Part shown: positions 1 to 8,495 of the stretch, one piece after another
How the letters are laid out: each line of letters opens with the position of its first letter
Position numbering within the stretch: the first letter of the stretch is position 1
Assembly: GCF_024158605.1 (NCBI RefSeq)
Contig: NZ_JAMZGM010000022.1
Location: 1-48,884, forward strand
From: Sebaldella sp. S0638
Lineage (GTDB): Bacteria; Fusobacteriota; Fusobacteriia; Fusobacteriales; Leptotrichiaceae
Length of the DNA: 48,884 nt
Direction: 5' to 3'
The notes under the pieces: generated by a model
Told to the model about the DNA's origin: nothing
The model's input: the letters and a program-made list of their open reading frames with translations, nothing else
The model's database searches: none
Position numbers and translations under genes: made by a program

Positions 1-90
1 TATGCCCATCCTACATTCTCGGAAGCAATACTTGAAGCATGTGCAGACTGTCTTGGGAAGGCGCTTCATCTGCCTAAGAAAAAAATATAA
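1..90 (+). CDS. lpdA: Dihydrolipoamide dehydrogenase, C-terminal end (partial)
   Basis: Only the last 29 codons are inside the window; the gene begins upstream. The peptide starts YAHPTFSEAILEA and ends in a lysine-rich tail before TAA. The His-Pro-Thr-x-Ser-Glu stretch is the hallmark C-terminal motif of dihydrolipoamide dehydrogenase (E3), whose His-Pro and following Glu form the active-site base pair at the dimer interface of this FAD disulfide reductase. E3 serves 2-oxoacid dehydrogenase complexes and the glycine cleavage system; which one applies here cannot be told. A terminator follows 40 bp later. The family call rests on this short motif alone, so a related flavin disulfide reductase is possible. 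Confidence 0.75.
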   Translation, partial: YAHPTFSEAILEACADCLGKALHLPKKKI

Positions 91-130
91 AATATTTTAA
101 TGTGCTTTTTGCCCTTTAATATATAAAAAG

Positions 131-176
131 AAGGACGGCCAGAGTTAATTTAATCCGGCTGTCTTTAATATTTTTT
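131..176 (+). terminator. Rho-independent terminator after lpdA
   Basis: A 10-bp stem (131-140 with 157-166, two G-T wobbles) closes a 16-nt loop and is followed by AATATTTTTT. It separates the lpdA tail from the promoter of the next gene. Confidence 0.75.
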
Positions 177-203
177 GACTTTTTAATTATCCTACAGTAT
201 ACT
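175..203 (+). promoter_or_regulatory. Sigma-70-type promoter for the TPR-repeat gene
   Basis: TTGACT at 175-180 and TATACT at 198-203 are 17 bp apart. The start codon lies 32 bp downstream of the -10 box, with GGAGGG at 226-231. The -35 box begins inside the T-run of the preceding terminator. Confidence 0.75.
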
Positions 204-234
204 TATTACATAAAAATTAGTATTTGGAGGGTTT

Positions 235-2763
235 ATGAAAAGGAAAAATTTATTGGTTGTTATTTTTATTTTGTTTTTTTACTGTATTGCTTTTGGGGAA
301 AATAATTATGAGACGGGGTTAGAATATCTTAGAAATAAAGATTATGAAAACGCAAAACTTCATCTTCAAAAAGCCTATGATGAGGAAAAATCTCTTTGGG
401 CAGCGTATTATCTGGGGATTCTTTATAATGAAATATATAACGATTTCAATGTATCAGAAAAATATTTTAAAATTGCTGCTGATTTGGAAATTGGCAATGT
501 TTATAATAATATTGGATTTTTTTATGCAAAATATAATAAATCTCATATGAGTGAAAAATATTTGCTATTATCCATAGAAACCGGTGATTTTCTTGCCCCA
601 AGACTTTTAGGACTTCTTTATGAAGAACAAAATAAATTATCTCAGGCTGAGAAATATTATAAAATAGCCATAGAAAGAAAAAATTTTGATGCTTATGTAA
701 ATCTGGGCTTTTTATTTCAAAAGAAAAATGATCTGGTTCAGGCTGAGAAATATTTTATACTTGGAAGTGATACCGGTGATATTGTCGCTGCAAGATTACT
801 GGCACTTTTATATTTAAAACAGCAAAAATATGATTTAGCTGAAACACGGTTTAAAACACTTACAGAAAAAGGTGATATTCTATCATTCCATGCTCTTGGC
901 GATGTTTATGCTTTGCAAAATAAATATGAGCTGGCTGAAAAGTATTATTTATTAGGAATTGAAAAAGGCAGTGACTTTTCTTCAGAACGTTTAACTGCCC
1001 TGTATGTAAAGCTTGGTAAACATGATAAAATCGAAACTTTTTATAAAAATTCTGCAGAAAATGGAAGCGATTCTTCTTTATACGACTTGGCTGTCTTTTA
1101 TAAAAAAGAAAATAAGAAAGATCTGGCTGAAAAATACTATAAATTAAGCAGTGATAAGGGCAATTCCTCTGCTCCAAATGATCTGGGCGATCTTTATCTG
1201 GCTCAGGGAAAAACAGAATTAGCTGAAAAATATTATAAAATCGGTTCTGAAAGAAAAAATGATGAAGCAACGTATTCTTTGGGTAAATTGTACAGCTCCG
1301 CTAAAAAACCAGAGCTTGCTGAAAAGTATTACTTACTTGCTGTTGAACAAAACAATGAATATGCTGCCAGCCGACTTGCTTTATTTTACTGGAATCAGGA
1401 TAAACTGGAACTGGCTGAGAAATATTATAAAATTGCTATTGAAAAAAAGGATATTTCTGCTTTAGATGATCTCGCTATCCTATATGAAAACTGGGAAAAA
1501 CCGGAGCTAGCCGAAAAATATTATTTACTCGCCGTAGAAAAGGGTGTTTTTTATGCACCAAGACATCTTGCCGATTTCTATGAGCAACAGAATAATTTTG
1601 AATTGGCTGAGAAATATTACAAAATTGCAGTAGAAAAAGGTGATTATGAAACTCTCAATAACTTAGGCGTGTTTTATCAAAATTATAATATGCTGGAATC
1701 AGCTGAAAAGTATTATTTACTTTCAATTGATTATAATAATAATACTGCTATGAATAATCTGGCTTCTTTATATCAAGAGTTAAGTAATTATGAATTATCA
1801 GAAAAATATTATAAAATGGCTTTTGAAAGGGATAATACAGATGCTTTAAACGGACTGGGGCTTCTTTATCAAAATTGGAATAAACCAGAATTAGCTGAAA
1901 AATTTTATTTACTTGCCATTGAAAAAAACGATTTTCATGCTCCAAGAAATTTAGGAAGTTTTTACATAAAACAAAATAAACATACTCTGGCTGAAAAATA
2001 CTTTAAAATAGCTATTGAACGTGAAAATTTTGATGCATATCACGATTTAGCACTTTTTTATGAAAATAATAACAAATTTGAATCAGCTGAAAAATTTTAT
2101 CTGCTCGCTATTGAAAAAAACGATTTTTATGCTTCAAGAAATCTGGCTGATCTTTATACCAAACAAAATAAATTTGATCTTGCAGAAAAGTATTTTAAAA
2201 TAGCTATTGAAAATGAACATTTTGATGCATATAATGATTTAGGTGTTTTTTATGAAAATAATAATAATCTGGAATTGGCTGAAAAATATTACCTGCTGGC
2301 TGTTGAAAAAAATAATTTTTATGCTTCGAAAAATCTGGCTGCCCTTTATGAAAATCAGGAAAAATTTGATCTCGCCGAAAAGTATTTCAAAATAGCTATT
2401 ACTGTAGGAAATGAAGATGCTATTAATACACTGGCAATTCTCTATCATAATCAGGAAAAATTTGATTTGGCTATTACCAATTATAAACTAGCCATTGAAA
2501 AGGGAAATATTGATGCTATCTTTAATCTTGGACTTCTTTATGAAAATCAGGATAAAATAAATCTTGCTGTTACTTACTATGAAAAAGCGGCAAATCTTGG
2601 TTCCAGTTCTGCATTTATTCGGTTAGGCGCTATTTTCATGGACAAAAACGAGCCTGAAACTGCCAGAAAATATTTTGAGAAAGCCAAAAAATTAGGAAAT
2701 GAAAACGCTGACTACATGCTCGAACTCCTTGAAGAATCATTAACTGAAAGACTAGACAGTTAA
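235..2763 (+). CDS. Secreted TPR-like repeat protein (about 23 repeats of 32 residues)
   Basis: 842 residues. Residues 1-21 form a signal peptide (MKRKN, a hydrophobic stretch, then AFG), so the protein is exported, probably to the periplasm or the surface. Apart from a first unit of 34 residues, the rest is an unbroken array of units exactly 32 residues (96 bp) long. Each unit reads roughly AEKYYxxAIEKxx-A-xxLxxLYxxQxKxxL, with the Leu/Gly/Tyr and Ala/Tyr/Ala spacing of TPR helix pairs. Classical TPRs have 34 residues and Sel1 repeats about 36, so this is a shortened form. Through the middle, units alternate between YYKIAIE and YYLLAIE types, giving a 64-residue super-period. TPR solenoids bind proteins; no catalytic domain is visible and no partner is indicated. 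A perfect 11-bp hairpin follows. Confidence 0.85.
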   Translation: MKRKNLLVVIFILFFYCIAFGENNYETGLEYLRNKDYENAKLHLQKAYDEEKSLWAAYYLGILYNEIYNDFNVSEKYFKIAADLEIGNVYNNIGFFYAKYNKSHMSEKYLLLSIETGDFLAPRLLGLLYEEQNKLSQAEKYYKIAIERKNFDAYVNLGFLFQKKNDLVQAEKYFILGSDTGDIVAARLLALLYLKQQKYDLAETRFKTLTEKGDILSFHALGDVYALQNKYELAEKYYLLGIEKGSDFSSERLTALYVKLGKHDKIETFYKNSAENGSDSSLYDLAVFYKKENKKDLAEKYYKLSSDKGNSSAPNDLGDLYLAQGKTELAEKYYKIGSERKNDEATYSLGKLYSSAKKPELAEKYYLLAVEQNNEYAASRLALFYWNQDKLELAEKYYKIAIEKKDISALDDLAILYENWEKPELAEKYYLLAVEKGVFYAPRHLADFYEQQNNFELAEKYYKIAVEKGDYETLNNLGVFYQNYNMLESAEKYYLLSIDYNNNTAMNNLASLYQELSNYELSEKYYKMAFERDNTDALNGLGLLYQNWNKPELAEKFYLLAIEKNDFHAPRNLGSFYIKQNKHTLAEKYFKIAIERENFDAYHDLALFYENNNKFESAEKFYLLAIEKNDFYASRNLADLYTKQNKFDLAEKYFKIAIENEHFDAYNDLGVFYENNNNLELAEKYYLLAVEKNNFYASKNLAALYENQEKFDLAEKYFKIAITVGNEDAINTLAILYHNQEKFDLAITNYKLAIEKGNIDAIFNLGLLYENQDKINLAVTYYEKAANLGSSSAFIRLGAIFMDKNEPETARKYFEKAKKLGNENADYMLELLEESLTERLDS

Positions 2764-2773
2764 GTTTTCCCCA

Positions 2774-2804
2774 AAAAAGTCAAAATTTTCTATTTTTGAC
2801 TTTT
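2774..2804 (+). terminator. Hairpin terminator overlapping the next promoter
   Basis: AAAAGTCAAAA (2775-2785) pairs perfectly with TTTTGACTTTT (2794-2804) around an 8-nt loop. The right arm contains the TTGACT that looks like the -35 box of the tmk-mutL promoter. Confidence 0.6.
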
Positions 2805-2829
2805 CACCTTTTTTAAGGTATGCTAAAAT
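2796..2829 (+). promoter_or_regulatory. Putative promoter of the tmk-mutL unit
   Basis: TTGACT (2796-2801) lies 17 bp before TATGCT (2819-2824). An overlapping extended -10, TGCTAAAAT (2821-2829), is an alternative. The -35 element sits in the terminator stem of the preceding gene. A ribosome site AAAGGAG precedes the ATG at 2876. Confidence 0.5.
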
Positions 2830-2875
2830 GTATTTATTAATTTAAAAACTTACAAAATAAAAGGAGATACCAAAT

Positions 2876-3559
2876 ATGGGAAAACTAATAATAATAGAGG
2901 GAAGCGACGGAAGCGGCAAAGAAACACAAACCAATTTATTATATAAAAAACTAAAAGACAGAAATTATAATATAAAGAAAATCTCTTTTCCAAACTACGA
3001 AAGCCCTGCATCAGAACCTTTGAAAATGTATCTTTCAGGAGATTTCGGAAAAGATGTAAATGACGTAAACAGCTTTGCTGCATCTACATTTTTCGCAGTA
3101 GACAGATATGCGTCATATAAACAGGACTGGGAAAAATTTTATACTGACGGCGGTATTGTTCTTAGCGACAGATATACCACTTCAAATATGGTACATCAGG
3201 CCTCAAAGATAGAAAATGAAGAAGAAAAACAGATATTCCTCAGCTGGCTGATTGACCTTGAATGGAATAAACTTGGTCTTCCCAAACCTGATGTTGTTAT
3301 ATTCCTTGATGTTTCCCCCGAACTCAGTCAAAAATTAATGAGTGACAGAAAGAACAAAATAACCGGGGAAGAAAAAAAGGATATTCATGAAACAAACAGC
3401 GAATACCTGAAAAATTCATATTTGAATGCGCTGAATCTTGCAAAACAATATGGATGGGTTATTGTTTCATGTGAAACAAACGGAGTTTTGAAAAATATAG
3501 AAGAAATAAATGAAGATATTATAAAAAAACTATCTGAAAAGGGAGTTCTATATGAATAA
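2876..3559 (+). CDS. tmk: Thymidylate kinase (dTMP kinase)
   Basis: 227 residues, close to the normal size for the family. Phosphorylates dTMP to dTDP with ATP in dTTP synthesis, in the cytosol. Visible motifs are the P-loop GSDGSGKE (residues 9-16), a DR pair at 76-77 in the nucleotide-binding helix, the DRYTTSNMVHQ signature (98 onward) that binds the thymidylate base, and a basic LID-like stretch with SDRKNK. The length and the SDG P-loop suggest the longer dTMP-kinase-like branch, so slightly different nucleoside specificity is possible. Its end overlaps the mutL start by 8 bp, implying translational coupling. The AAAGGAG ribosome site decides the start. Confidence 0.85.
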   Translation: MGKLIIIEGSDGSGKETQTNLLYKKLKDRNYNIKKISFPNYESPASEPLKMYLSGDFGKDVNDVNSFAASTFFAVDRYASYKQDWEKFYTDGGIVLSDRYTTSNMVHQASKIENEEEKQIFLSWLIDLEWNKLGLPKPDVVIFLDVSPELSQKLMSDRKNKITGEEKKDIHETNSEYLKNSYLNALNLAKQYGWVIVSCETNGVLKNIEEINEDIIKKLSEKGVLYE

Positions 3560-5438
3560 AATAAAAATTCTCGACGAAAGTGTATCTAATATTATCGCAG
3601 CAGGAGAAGTGGTAGAAAACCCCGCCTCTATGATAAAGGAGCTTTTGGAAAATTCACTGGATGCAGGTGCTGATTCTGTGAAAATCGAAGTTTTTAACGG
3701 CGGAAAAGATGTAAAAATCACAGATAACGGTTCCGGCATGGAAAAAAATGACATGATGCTCTCTATAGAGAGGCACGCTACATCGAAAATATCAACCAAG
3801 GATGATATTTTTAATCTTATGACATATGGATTCAGGGGAGAAGCACTGGCTTCTATTTCATCTGTTTCTAAAATGACCATTTCTACTAAAACAAAAGAAT
3901 CCAATGTAGGCTATAAAATGACAGCTTATGCAGGTTCTATAAGAAATGTAGAGGATGTATCAAAAAATAATGGAACAGAGATAGAAATCAGGGATCTTTT
4001 TTACAATACCCCTGCAAGAAAAAAATTTCTGAGAAAAGAAAGCACAGAATATAATAAGATAAGGGATATAGTTCTAAAAGAAGCCCTTGCTAATTATAAT
4101 ACAGCCTTCACTTTGATTTTTGATGACAAATTAAGCATAAAAACCAGCGGTAAAGGAATAGAAAATACCATACTGGAACTTTTCGGAAAGAATGTATTAA
4201 AAAATCTGAAAAAATTCGAGCATGGATACCTTGGTTCTGTTGAAATTCTAAGAAGTTCAAAGGACTATATTTTTACCTATGTAAATAAGAGATATGTAAA
4301 ATCAAACACAATAGAAAGAGCTGTTCTTGACGGTTATTATACTAAACTGATGAAGGGAAAATATCCTTTTGCTGTTATTTTTCTGGAAACAGATCCGAAA
4401 GAAATTGATGTAAATGTTCATCCTTCAAAGAAAATCGTAAAATTTTCAAATGATAAAATCATTTACAGTTTGATAAAAAGCGCTATGGATGATCATTTTT
4501 ACCTTGAAGAAAGACAGGAATGGCAGCCTAACCTTGATCTGCTGAAACAAAATGTTAATGTCAATGCCGCAGAGCTGGAAAAGATTGAAAATCTCTTTTC
4601 AGATGAAGTAATAAAAGGTGAAAACAAACAGTTTTTCAGTCTTGAAACCCTTGATAACAGAGAAATCGAAACAAGAATTATCGAAGAAAGACCGAAAAAA
4701 GCAATAGAGACTCTTATAACAGAACCTGATGATTCTGATTTTACAGATTTTGTAAAAGAGGATAAAATTACAGAATCTGTTTCCTATGAAAAAGAAAATA
4801 ATGTATCTGAAAATATACAAAAAATTCATGATGAGAAGTCTGCCGCTCCAGTGGAAAAAACAGAGAAAAAGGAAGATTACAGAATAATCGGACAGGTTTT
4901 TAATATGTATATATTAGTAGAAAATAAAAATCAACTGGAAATTTATGATCAGCATATTATACATGAAAGAATACTCTATGAGGAACTTAAGGAAAAATTT
5001 TACAGTAAAAAACTTGATTTTCAAAACCTGATTATTCCCCAAAAGATTGAGCTCAGTTCTCCGGATAAAAATCTTGTTATGGAAAATGCCGAGGTTTTTC
5101 AAGATTTTGGATTTGATGTTGATGAATTCGGAGAAAATGAAATTATACTGAGATCAGTGCCGGCTTTTGACTTTAGAGACAGTATAAAGAATGTATTCAT
5201 GGATCTTCTTGCCGATCTGAAAAATGATGTTGAAATAAAAGATCTCAGAGAAAGAATTATTATTTCTATGTCATGTAAAGGTGCCATAAAGGCAGGACAA
5301 AAATTAGACCCTGACGAAATAAGATCTTTTATAAAAAGGCTCCATGAAATAGGAAAATACACATGTCCTCACGGCAGACCCATCATTATCAATATTCCAA
5401 AGGATGATCTGGACAAAATGTTTGGTCGAAAAGGATAA
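3552..5438 (+). CDS. mutL: DNA mismatch repair protein MutL (endonuclease type)
   Basis: 628 residues. N-terminal GHKL ATPase: ELLENSLDAGAD with Glu30 and Asn34, DNGSGM (58-63) and the lid GFRGEAL (93-99). A low-complexity acidic/lysine linker spans about 330-440. The C-terminal dimerisation/nuclease domain carries a DQHxxHE motif (DQHIIHE from residue 466, Ala replaced by Ile), a SCKGAIKAG motif, and CPHGRP at 605-610. These are the metal-binding signatures of nicking MutL proteins found in bacteria that lack MutH. MutL links MutS mismatch recognition to strand excision. mutS is not next to it here. It overlaps tmk by 8 bp; GGGAG just upstream serves as ribosome site. Confidence 0.95.
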   Translation: MNKIKILDESVSNIIAAGEVVENPASMIKELLENSLDAGADSVKIEVFNGGKDVKITDNGSGMEKNDMMLSIERHATSKISTKDDIFNLMTYGFRGEALASISSVSKMTISTKTKESNVGYKMTAYAGSIRNVEDVSKNNGTEIEIRDLFYNTPARKKFLRKESTEYNKIRDIVLKEALANYNTAFTLIFDDKLSIKTSGKGIENTILELFGKNVLKNLKKFEHGYLGSVEILRSSKDYIFTYVNKRYVKSNTIERAVLDGYYTKLMKGKYPFAVIFLETDPKEIDVNVHPSKKIVKFSNDKIIYSLIKSAMDDHFYLEERQEWQPNLDLLKQNVNVNAAELEKIENLFSDEVIKGENKQFFSLETLDNREIETRIIEERPKKAIETLITEPDDSDFTDFVKEDKITESVSYEKENNVSENIQKIHDEKSAAPVEKTEKKEDYRIIGQVFNMYILVENKNQLEIYDQHIIHERILYEELKEKFYSKKLDFQNLIIPQKIELSSPDKNLVMENAEVFQDFGFDVDEFGENEIILRSVPAFDFRDSIKNVFMDLLADLKNDVEIKDLRERIIISMSCKGAIKAGQKLDPDEIRSFIKRLHEIGKYTCPHGRPIIINIPKDDLDKMFGRKG

Positions 5439-5504
5439 TCAAAAAATTAAAAATATATTATTTTCTAAAAAAATATATTTTTCTTTTGACAATGAGGTGA
5501 AAAT

Positions 5505-5972
5505 ATGCTAAAGATTAATGTAACCGCTGTTGGGAAAATTAAAGACAGTTATATAAAAGAGGGGATACTGGAATTCAAGAAAAGGTTGCAAAAATTTTCT
5601 AATTTTAGTATTATAGAAATTCAAGAGGAAAGTGAGAATCGTGGAATCGAAAGCGCTGTTAACACAGAATCAAAAAGAATACTGGAATCTATAGAAGGTA
5701 AGAACTATTATAATATCCTGCTGGATTTAGATGGTATTGGTGTTTCATCTCCTGCAATGGCGCAGAAAATAATGGAAATTTCCAATTTTAACAGTAAAAT
5801 TAACTTTATAATCGGAGGCTCTAACGGAGTAAATAATGATGTAAAGAATACAGCCGACTTTAGACTTTCATTTTCAAAATTAACTTTTCCTCACCAATTA
5901 ATGAGGTTAATCCTGATAGAGCAGATATACAGATGGATTTCCATTAATAACAATATTAAATACCATAAATAA
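5505..5972 (+). CDS. rlmH: 23S rRNA (pseudouridine-1915-N3) methyltransferase RlmH
   Basis: 155 residues, the usual length of this SPOUT methyltransferase. It methylates pseudouridine 1915 in helix 69 of 23S rRNA using S-adenosylmethionine. Seen: the glycine-rich SAM loop FIIGGSNGV (near residue 102), the LSFSKLTFPHQLMRLILIEQIYR signature region, and the conserved C-terminal YHK. It follows mutL after 66 bp with no clear terminator and has a GAGGTG ribosome site. It probably belongs to the same transcript as the two small genes and lysS that follow. Confidence 0.95.
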   Translation: MLKINVTAVGKIKDSYIKEGILEFKKRLQKFSNFSIIEIQEESENRGIESAVNTESKRILESIEGKNYYNILLDLDGIGVSSPAMAQKIMEISNFNSKINFIIGGSNGVNNDVKNTADFRLSFSKLTFPHQLMRLILIEQIYRWISINNNIKYHK

Positions 5973-5994
5973 ACAAACTGGAGGGATTTTTTTT

Positions 5995-6390
5995 ATGTTT
6001 TCTGTTGGTGAAGATTTTGAAGTTGTGATAGATGATGTAAACGAATATTTTAACTGCATCGCTAATCTGACTATAAAAGGCAAAGAATACATTATTGCAG
6101 AGAATGAAGAAGGAACAAAAAGAGCATTTTTATGTGACTCTAACGACGATGAAATTATAGTAATAGCTGATGATGAAGAGGAAGATATATTAAATATCTG
6201 GGAAGAAGATTACTATGGGGTAGATAAGGATTATATGTTTTGGAACGAAGACTTCGAGGATTACGACAAACCGTCTAAAGAAGATCTGGAATATGACGAA
6301 TCCGACGAACCGGATGATATCCACGAGGTTGATGACCTAGATGAGAGCGAGGAAGATCTTGAAGATTTTATAGAAAATCTTTTAGACTAA
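5995..6390 (+). CDS. DUF1292-like acidic protein
   Basis: 131 residues, cytosolic, very acidic. The first ~65 residues form a small beta-rich domain (FSVGEDFEVVIDD, then EYIIAENEEGTKRAFLC, then EIIVIADDEEED) resembling DUF1292/YrzB proteins of Firmicutes and Fusobacteria. The C-terminal half is a nearly continuous Asp/Glu tail. No catalytic residues are evident and the role is unknown. A strong GGAGGG site precedes the ATG by several T residues. It lies 22 bp after rlmH. The family assignment is by eye. Confidence 0.65.
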   Translation: MFSVGEDFEVVIDDVNEYFNCIANLTIKGKEYIIAENEEGTKRAFLCDSNDDEIIVIADDEEEDILNIWEEDYYGVDKDYMFWNEDFEDYDKPSKEDLEYDESDEPDDIHEVDDLDESEEDLEDFIENLLD

Positions 6391-6395
6391 AAATT

Positions 6396-6764
6396 ATGTA
6401 TCTGCTTATAAAAAGTGAAGACCAATTTGGTAATAAATATGAAAAATCTTTTATTTCTCAGAAAGTCCTTTTAGATAACAGAATCGAATACTCTTATTCG
6501 GATGAACACGGCGAATCGAAAATCTTTCTTTATGAAAATCATGTGAAAATATATAGAAAAGGTGAGATAAATACAAAACAGATTTTTAAACTAAAAGAAA
6601 TGACAAATTTTTTATACTTAACTAAGGAATTTAAAAAAAATCTTTTTTTAAACACGAGTTTTTTAGATATTTCAGAAAAAAATATTTATCTTATATATGA
6701 TGTTATAGATGAGAGTGAAGTCATAAATACCATAAAACTGAAAATAATAGAACTGGAGCCCTGA
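6396..6764 (+). CDS. DUF1934-like (YwiB-type) small beta-barrel protein
   Basis: 122 residues. The pattern GESKIFLYENHVKIYRKGE, then TKQIF, then LNTSFLDIS, then IYLIYDV matches the alternating strands of the DUF1934/YwiB calycin-like barrel family, whose function is not established. It starts only 5 bp after the DUF1292 gene and has no obvious ribosome site, so translation is probably coupled to the gene before it. The family call is tentative; the ORF itself is sound (co-directional, tightly spaced, not shadowed by another gene). Confidence 0.6.
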   Translation: MYLLIKSEDQFGNKYEKSFISQKVLLDNRIEYSYSDEHGESKIFLYENHVKIYRKGEINTKQIFKLKEMTNFLYLTKEFKKNLFLNTSFLDISEKNIYLIYDVIDESEVINTIKLKIIELEP

Positions 6765-6826
6765 TCATGGAAAATATAACCTGAATCCGTGTCAGCCAAA
6801 GTACTGAAAGAAAGGATATAATTATT

Positions 6827-8311
6827 ATGAGTGAACAACAGATCAATGAAAAATCAATTATTGGAGAAAAACTGAAAAAAGTAGAAGAACTAAAAGCCCT
6901 TGGTATTGAGCCTTACGGGAGAAAATTTGAAAAGAAAGACGACATAGCCGACATTTTAAAATTCGACGAAACTTCGGAAAAGACTTTTAAAACAGCGGGT
7001 AGAATTGTTGCTTTCAGAAGAATGGGAAAAAACGGTTTCGGACACATTCAGGATCTTTCAGGAAAAATCCAGTACTATGTAAAAAAAGATACCGTTGGTG
7101 AAGAGAACTACGAAATTTACAAAAAACTCGGAGTCGGTGACTTTATCGGAATCGAAGGTACTCTTTTCAAAACACAGACTGGAGAGCTTACACTAAGAGC
7201 AAGTTCATTTGAAGTTTTATCAAAAAATATCAGACCGCTTCCGGAAAAATTCCATGGTCTGACTGATGTTGAGACTAGATACAGACAGAGATATGTTGAT
7301 CTTGTTATGAATAATGATGTAAAAGAAACTTTCATTACAAGGTTCAAGATACTCAGATTTATAAGAAATTTCCTTGAAAATAAAGGATTTCTTGAAGTGG
7401 AAACACCTATGCTTCACCCTATTGCAGGAGGTGCTAATGCAAAACCTTTTATCACGCATCATAATGCACTGGATATGGATTTATTTTTGAGAATAGCTCC
7501 TGAATTATATTTAAAAAGATTATTGGTCGGAGGATTTGAAAAAGTCTTTGAAATAAACAGAAGTTTTAGAAATGAAGGGACTTCTATTAAGCACAATCCG
7601 GAATTTACAATGCTGGAATTATATCAGGCCTATGCTGATTTTGAAGATATTATGAATCTTACTGAAGAACTTGTTTCTTCTCTTGTAGAAGAATTATTCG
7701 GAACTACGAAACTTAATTATCAGGATACGGAAATTGACTTTACAAGACCTTGGAAGCGTATAAAAATGAAAGATGCAGTAAAAGATGCTACAGGATATGA
7801 CTTTGACAGCATTAACAGTGATGAAGAAGCATTAAATCTGGTAAAATCAATGGGTATCCCGTTGGAAAAAGACAAAAGTTACACTAAATACGGTCTTTTA
7901 AATCTTCTGTTTGAAGAAAAAGTAGAATCTACACTTGCTAACCCTACATTTATCACAGAGTATCCTAAAGAGATTTCCCCTCTTTCAAAAAATAAAAAGG
8001 ATTCTTCTGATTTTGTAGACAGATTCGAACTATTTATATACGGAAGAGAACATGCCAATGCGTTTTCCGAACTGAATGATCCTGTGGAGCAAAAAGAAAG
8101 ATTTGATGCACAGGAGAAAATGAAAGAAGCCGGAGACGATGAAGCGCATGAAACAGATCTTGACTATATCAGAGCACTGGAATATGGTATGCCGCCTGCT
8201 GGCGGTCTCGGAATAGGAATTGACAGGCTTACAATGCTGCTTACAGATTCTTTTTCCATAAGAGATGTACTTTTGTTCCCTGCATTGAAAAAAGAAGATT
8301 TTGAATTATAA
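6827..8311 (+). CDS. lysS: Lysyl-tRNA synthetase, class II
   Basis: 494 residues, full length. Charges tRNA-Lys with lysine in the cytosol. The N-terminal OB-fold anticodon-binding domain (about 55-150) contains the stretch around [16 protein letters not shown]. Class II motif 2 is at about 241 ([11 protein letters not shown] then [14 protein letters not shown]). Motif 3 is near 459 ([14 protein letters not shown]). The ribosome site is GAAAGGA. It is followed by a strong terminator, making it the last gene of the tmk-mutL-rlmH run. No T-box leader is visible. Confidence 0.97.
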   Translation: MSEQQINEKSIIGEKLKKVEELKALGIEPYGRKFEKKDDIADILKFDETSEKTFKTAGRIVAFRRMGKNGFGHIQDLSGKIQYYVKKDTVGEENYEIYKKLGVGDFIGIEGTLFKTQTGELTLRASSFEVLSKNIRPLPEKFHGLTDVETRYRQRYVDLVMNNDVKETFITRFKILRFIRNFLENKGFLEVETPMLHPIAGGANAKPFITHHNALDMDLFLRIAPELYLKRLLVGGFEKVFEINRSFRNEGTSIKHNPEFTMLELYQAYADFEDIMNLTEELVSSLVEELFGTTKLNYQDTEIDFTRPWKRIKMKDAVKDATGYDFDSINSDEEALNLVKSMGIPLEKDKSYTKYGLLNLLFEEKVESTLANPTFITEYPKEISPLSKNKKDSSDFVDRFELFIYGREHANAFSELNDPVEQKERFDAQEKMKEAGDDEAHETDLDYIRALEYGMPPAGGLGIGIDRLTMLLTDSFSIRDVLLFPALKKEDFEL

Positions 8312-8330
8312 AATCATAAATAATAATATA

Positions 8331-8372
8331 AAATACGGCTAAACCATTTAATTAATCAGCCGTATTTTTTCT
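8331..8372 (+). terminator. Rho-independent terminator after lysS
   Basis: AAATACGGCT (8331-8340) pairs with AGCCGTATTT (8358-8367) around a 17-nt loop, followed by more T residues. Confidence 0.85.
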
Positions 8373-8455
8373 TACATTTTTATAAACAAAAATTATGTAT
8401 TTAAACTCATATATAATTATATAAAAAATTTATATTTATAAAATCCATTAAAAAA

Positions 8456-8464
8456 TGCTATAGT
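8456..8464 (+). promoter_or_regulatory. Extended -10 promoter for the AbgT-type transporter
   Basis: TGCTATAGT gives a TGn extended -10 box; the -35 region (about 8436, TTATAA) is poor. It lies 32 bp before the ATG, with GGAG as ribosome site. Confidence 0.45.
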
Positions 8465-8495
8465 TTAGTAAGATATTTTATAGAATGGAGATATT

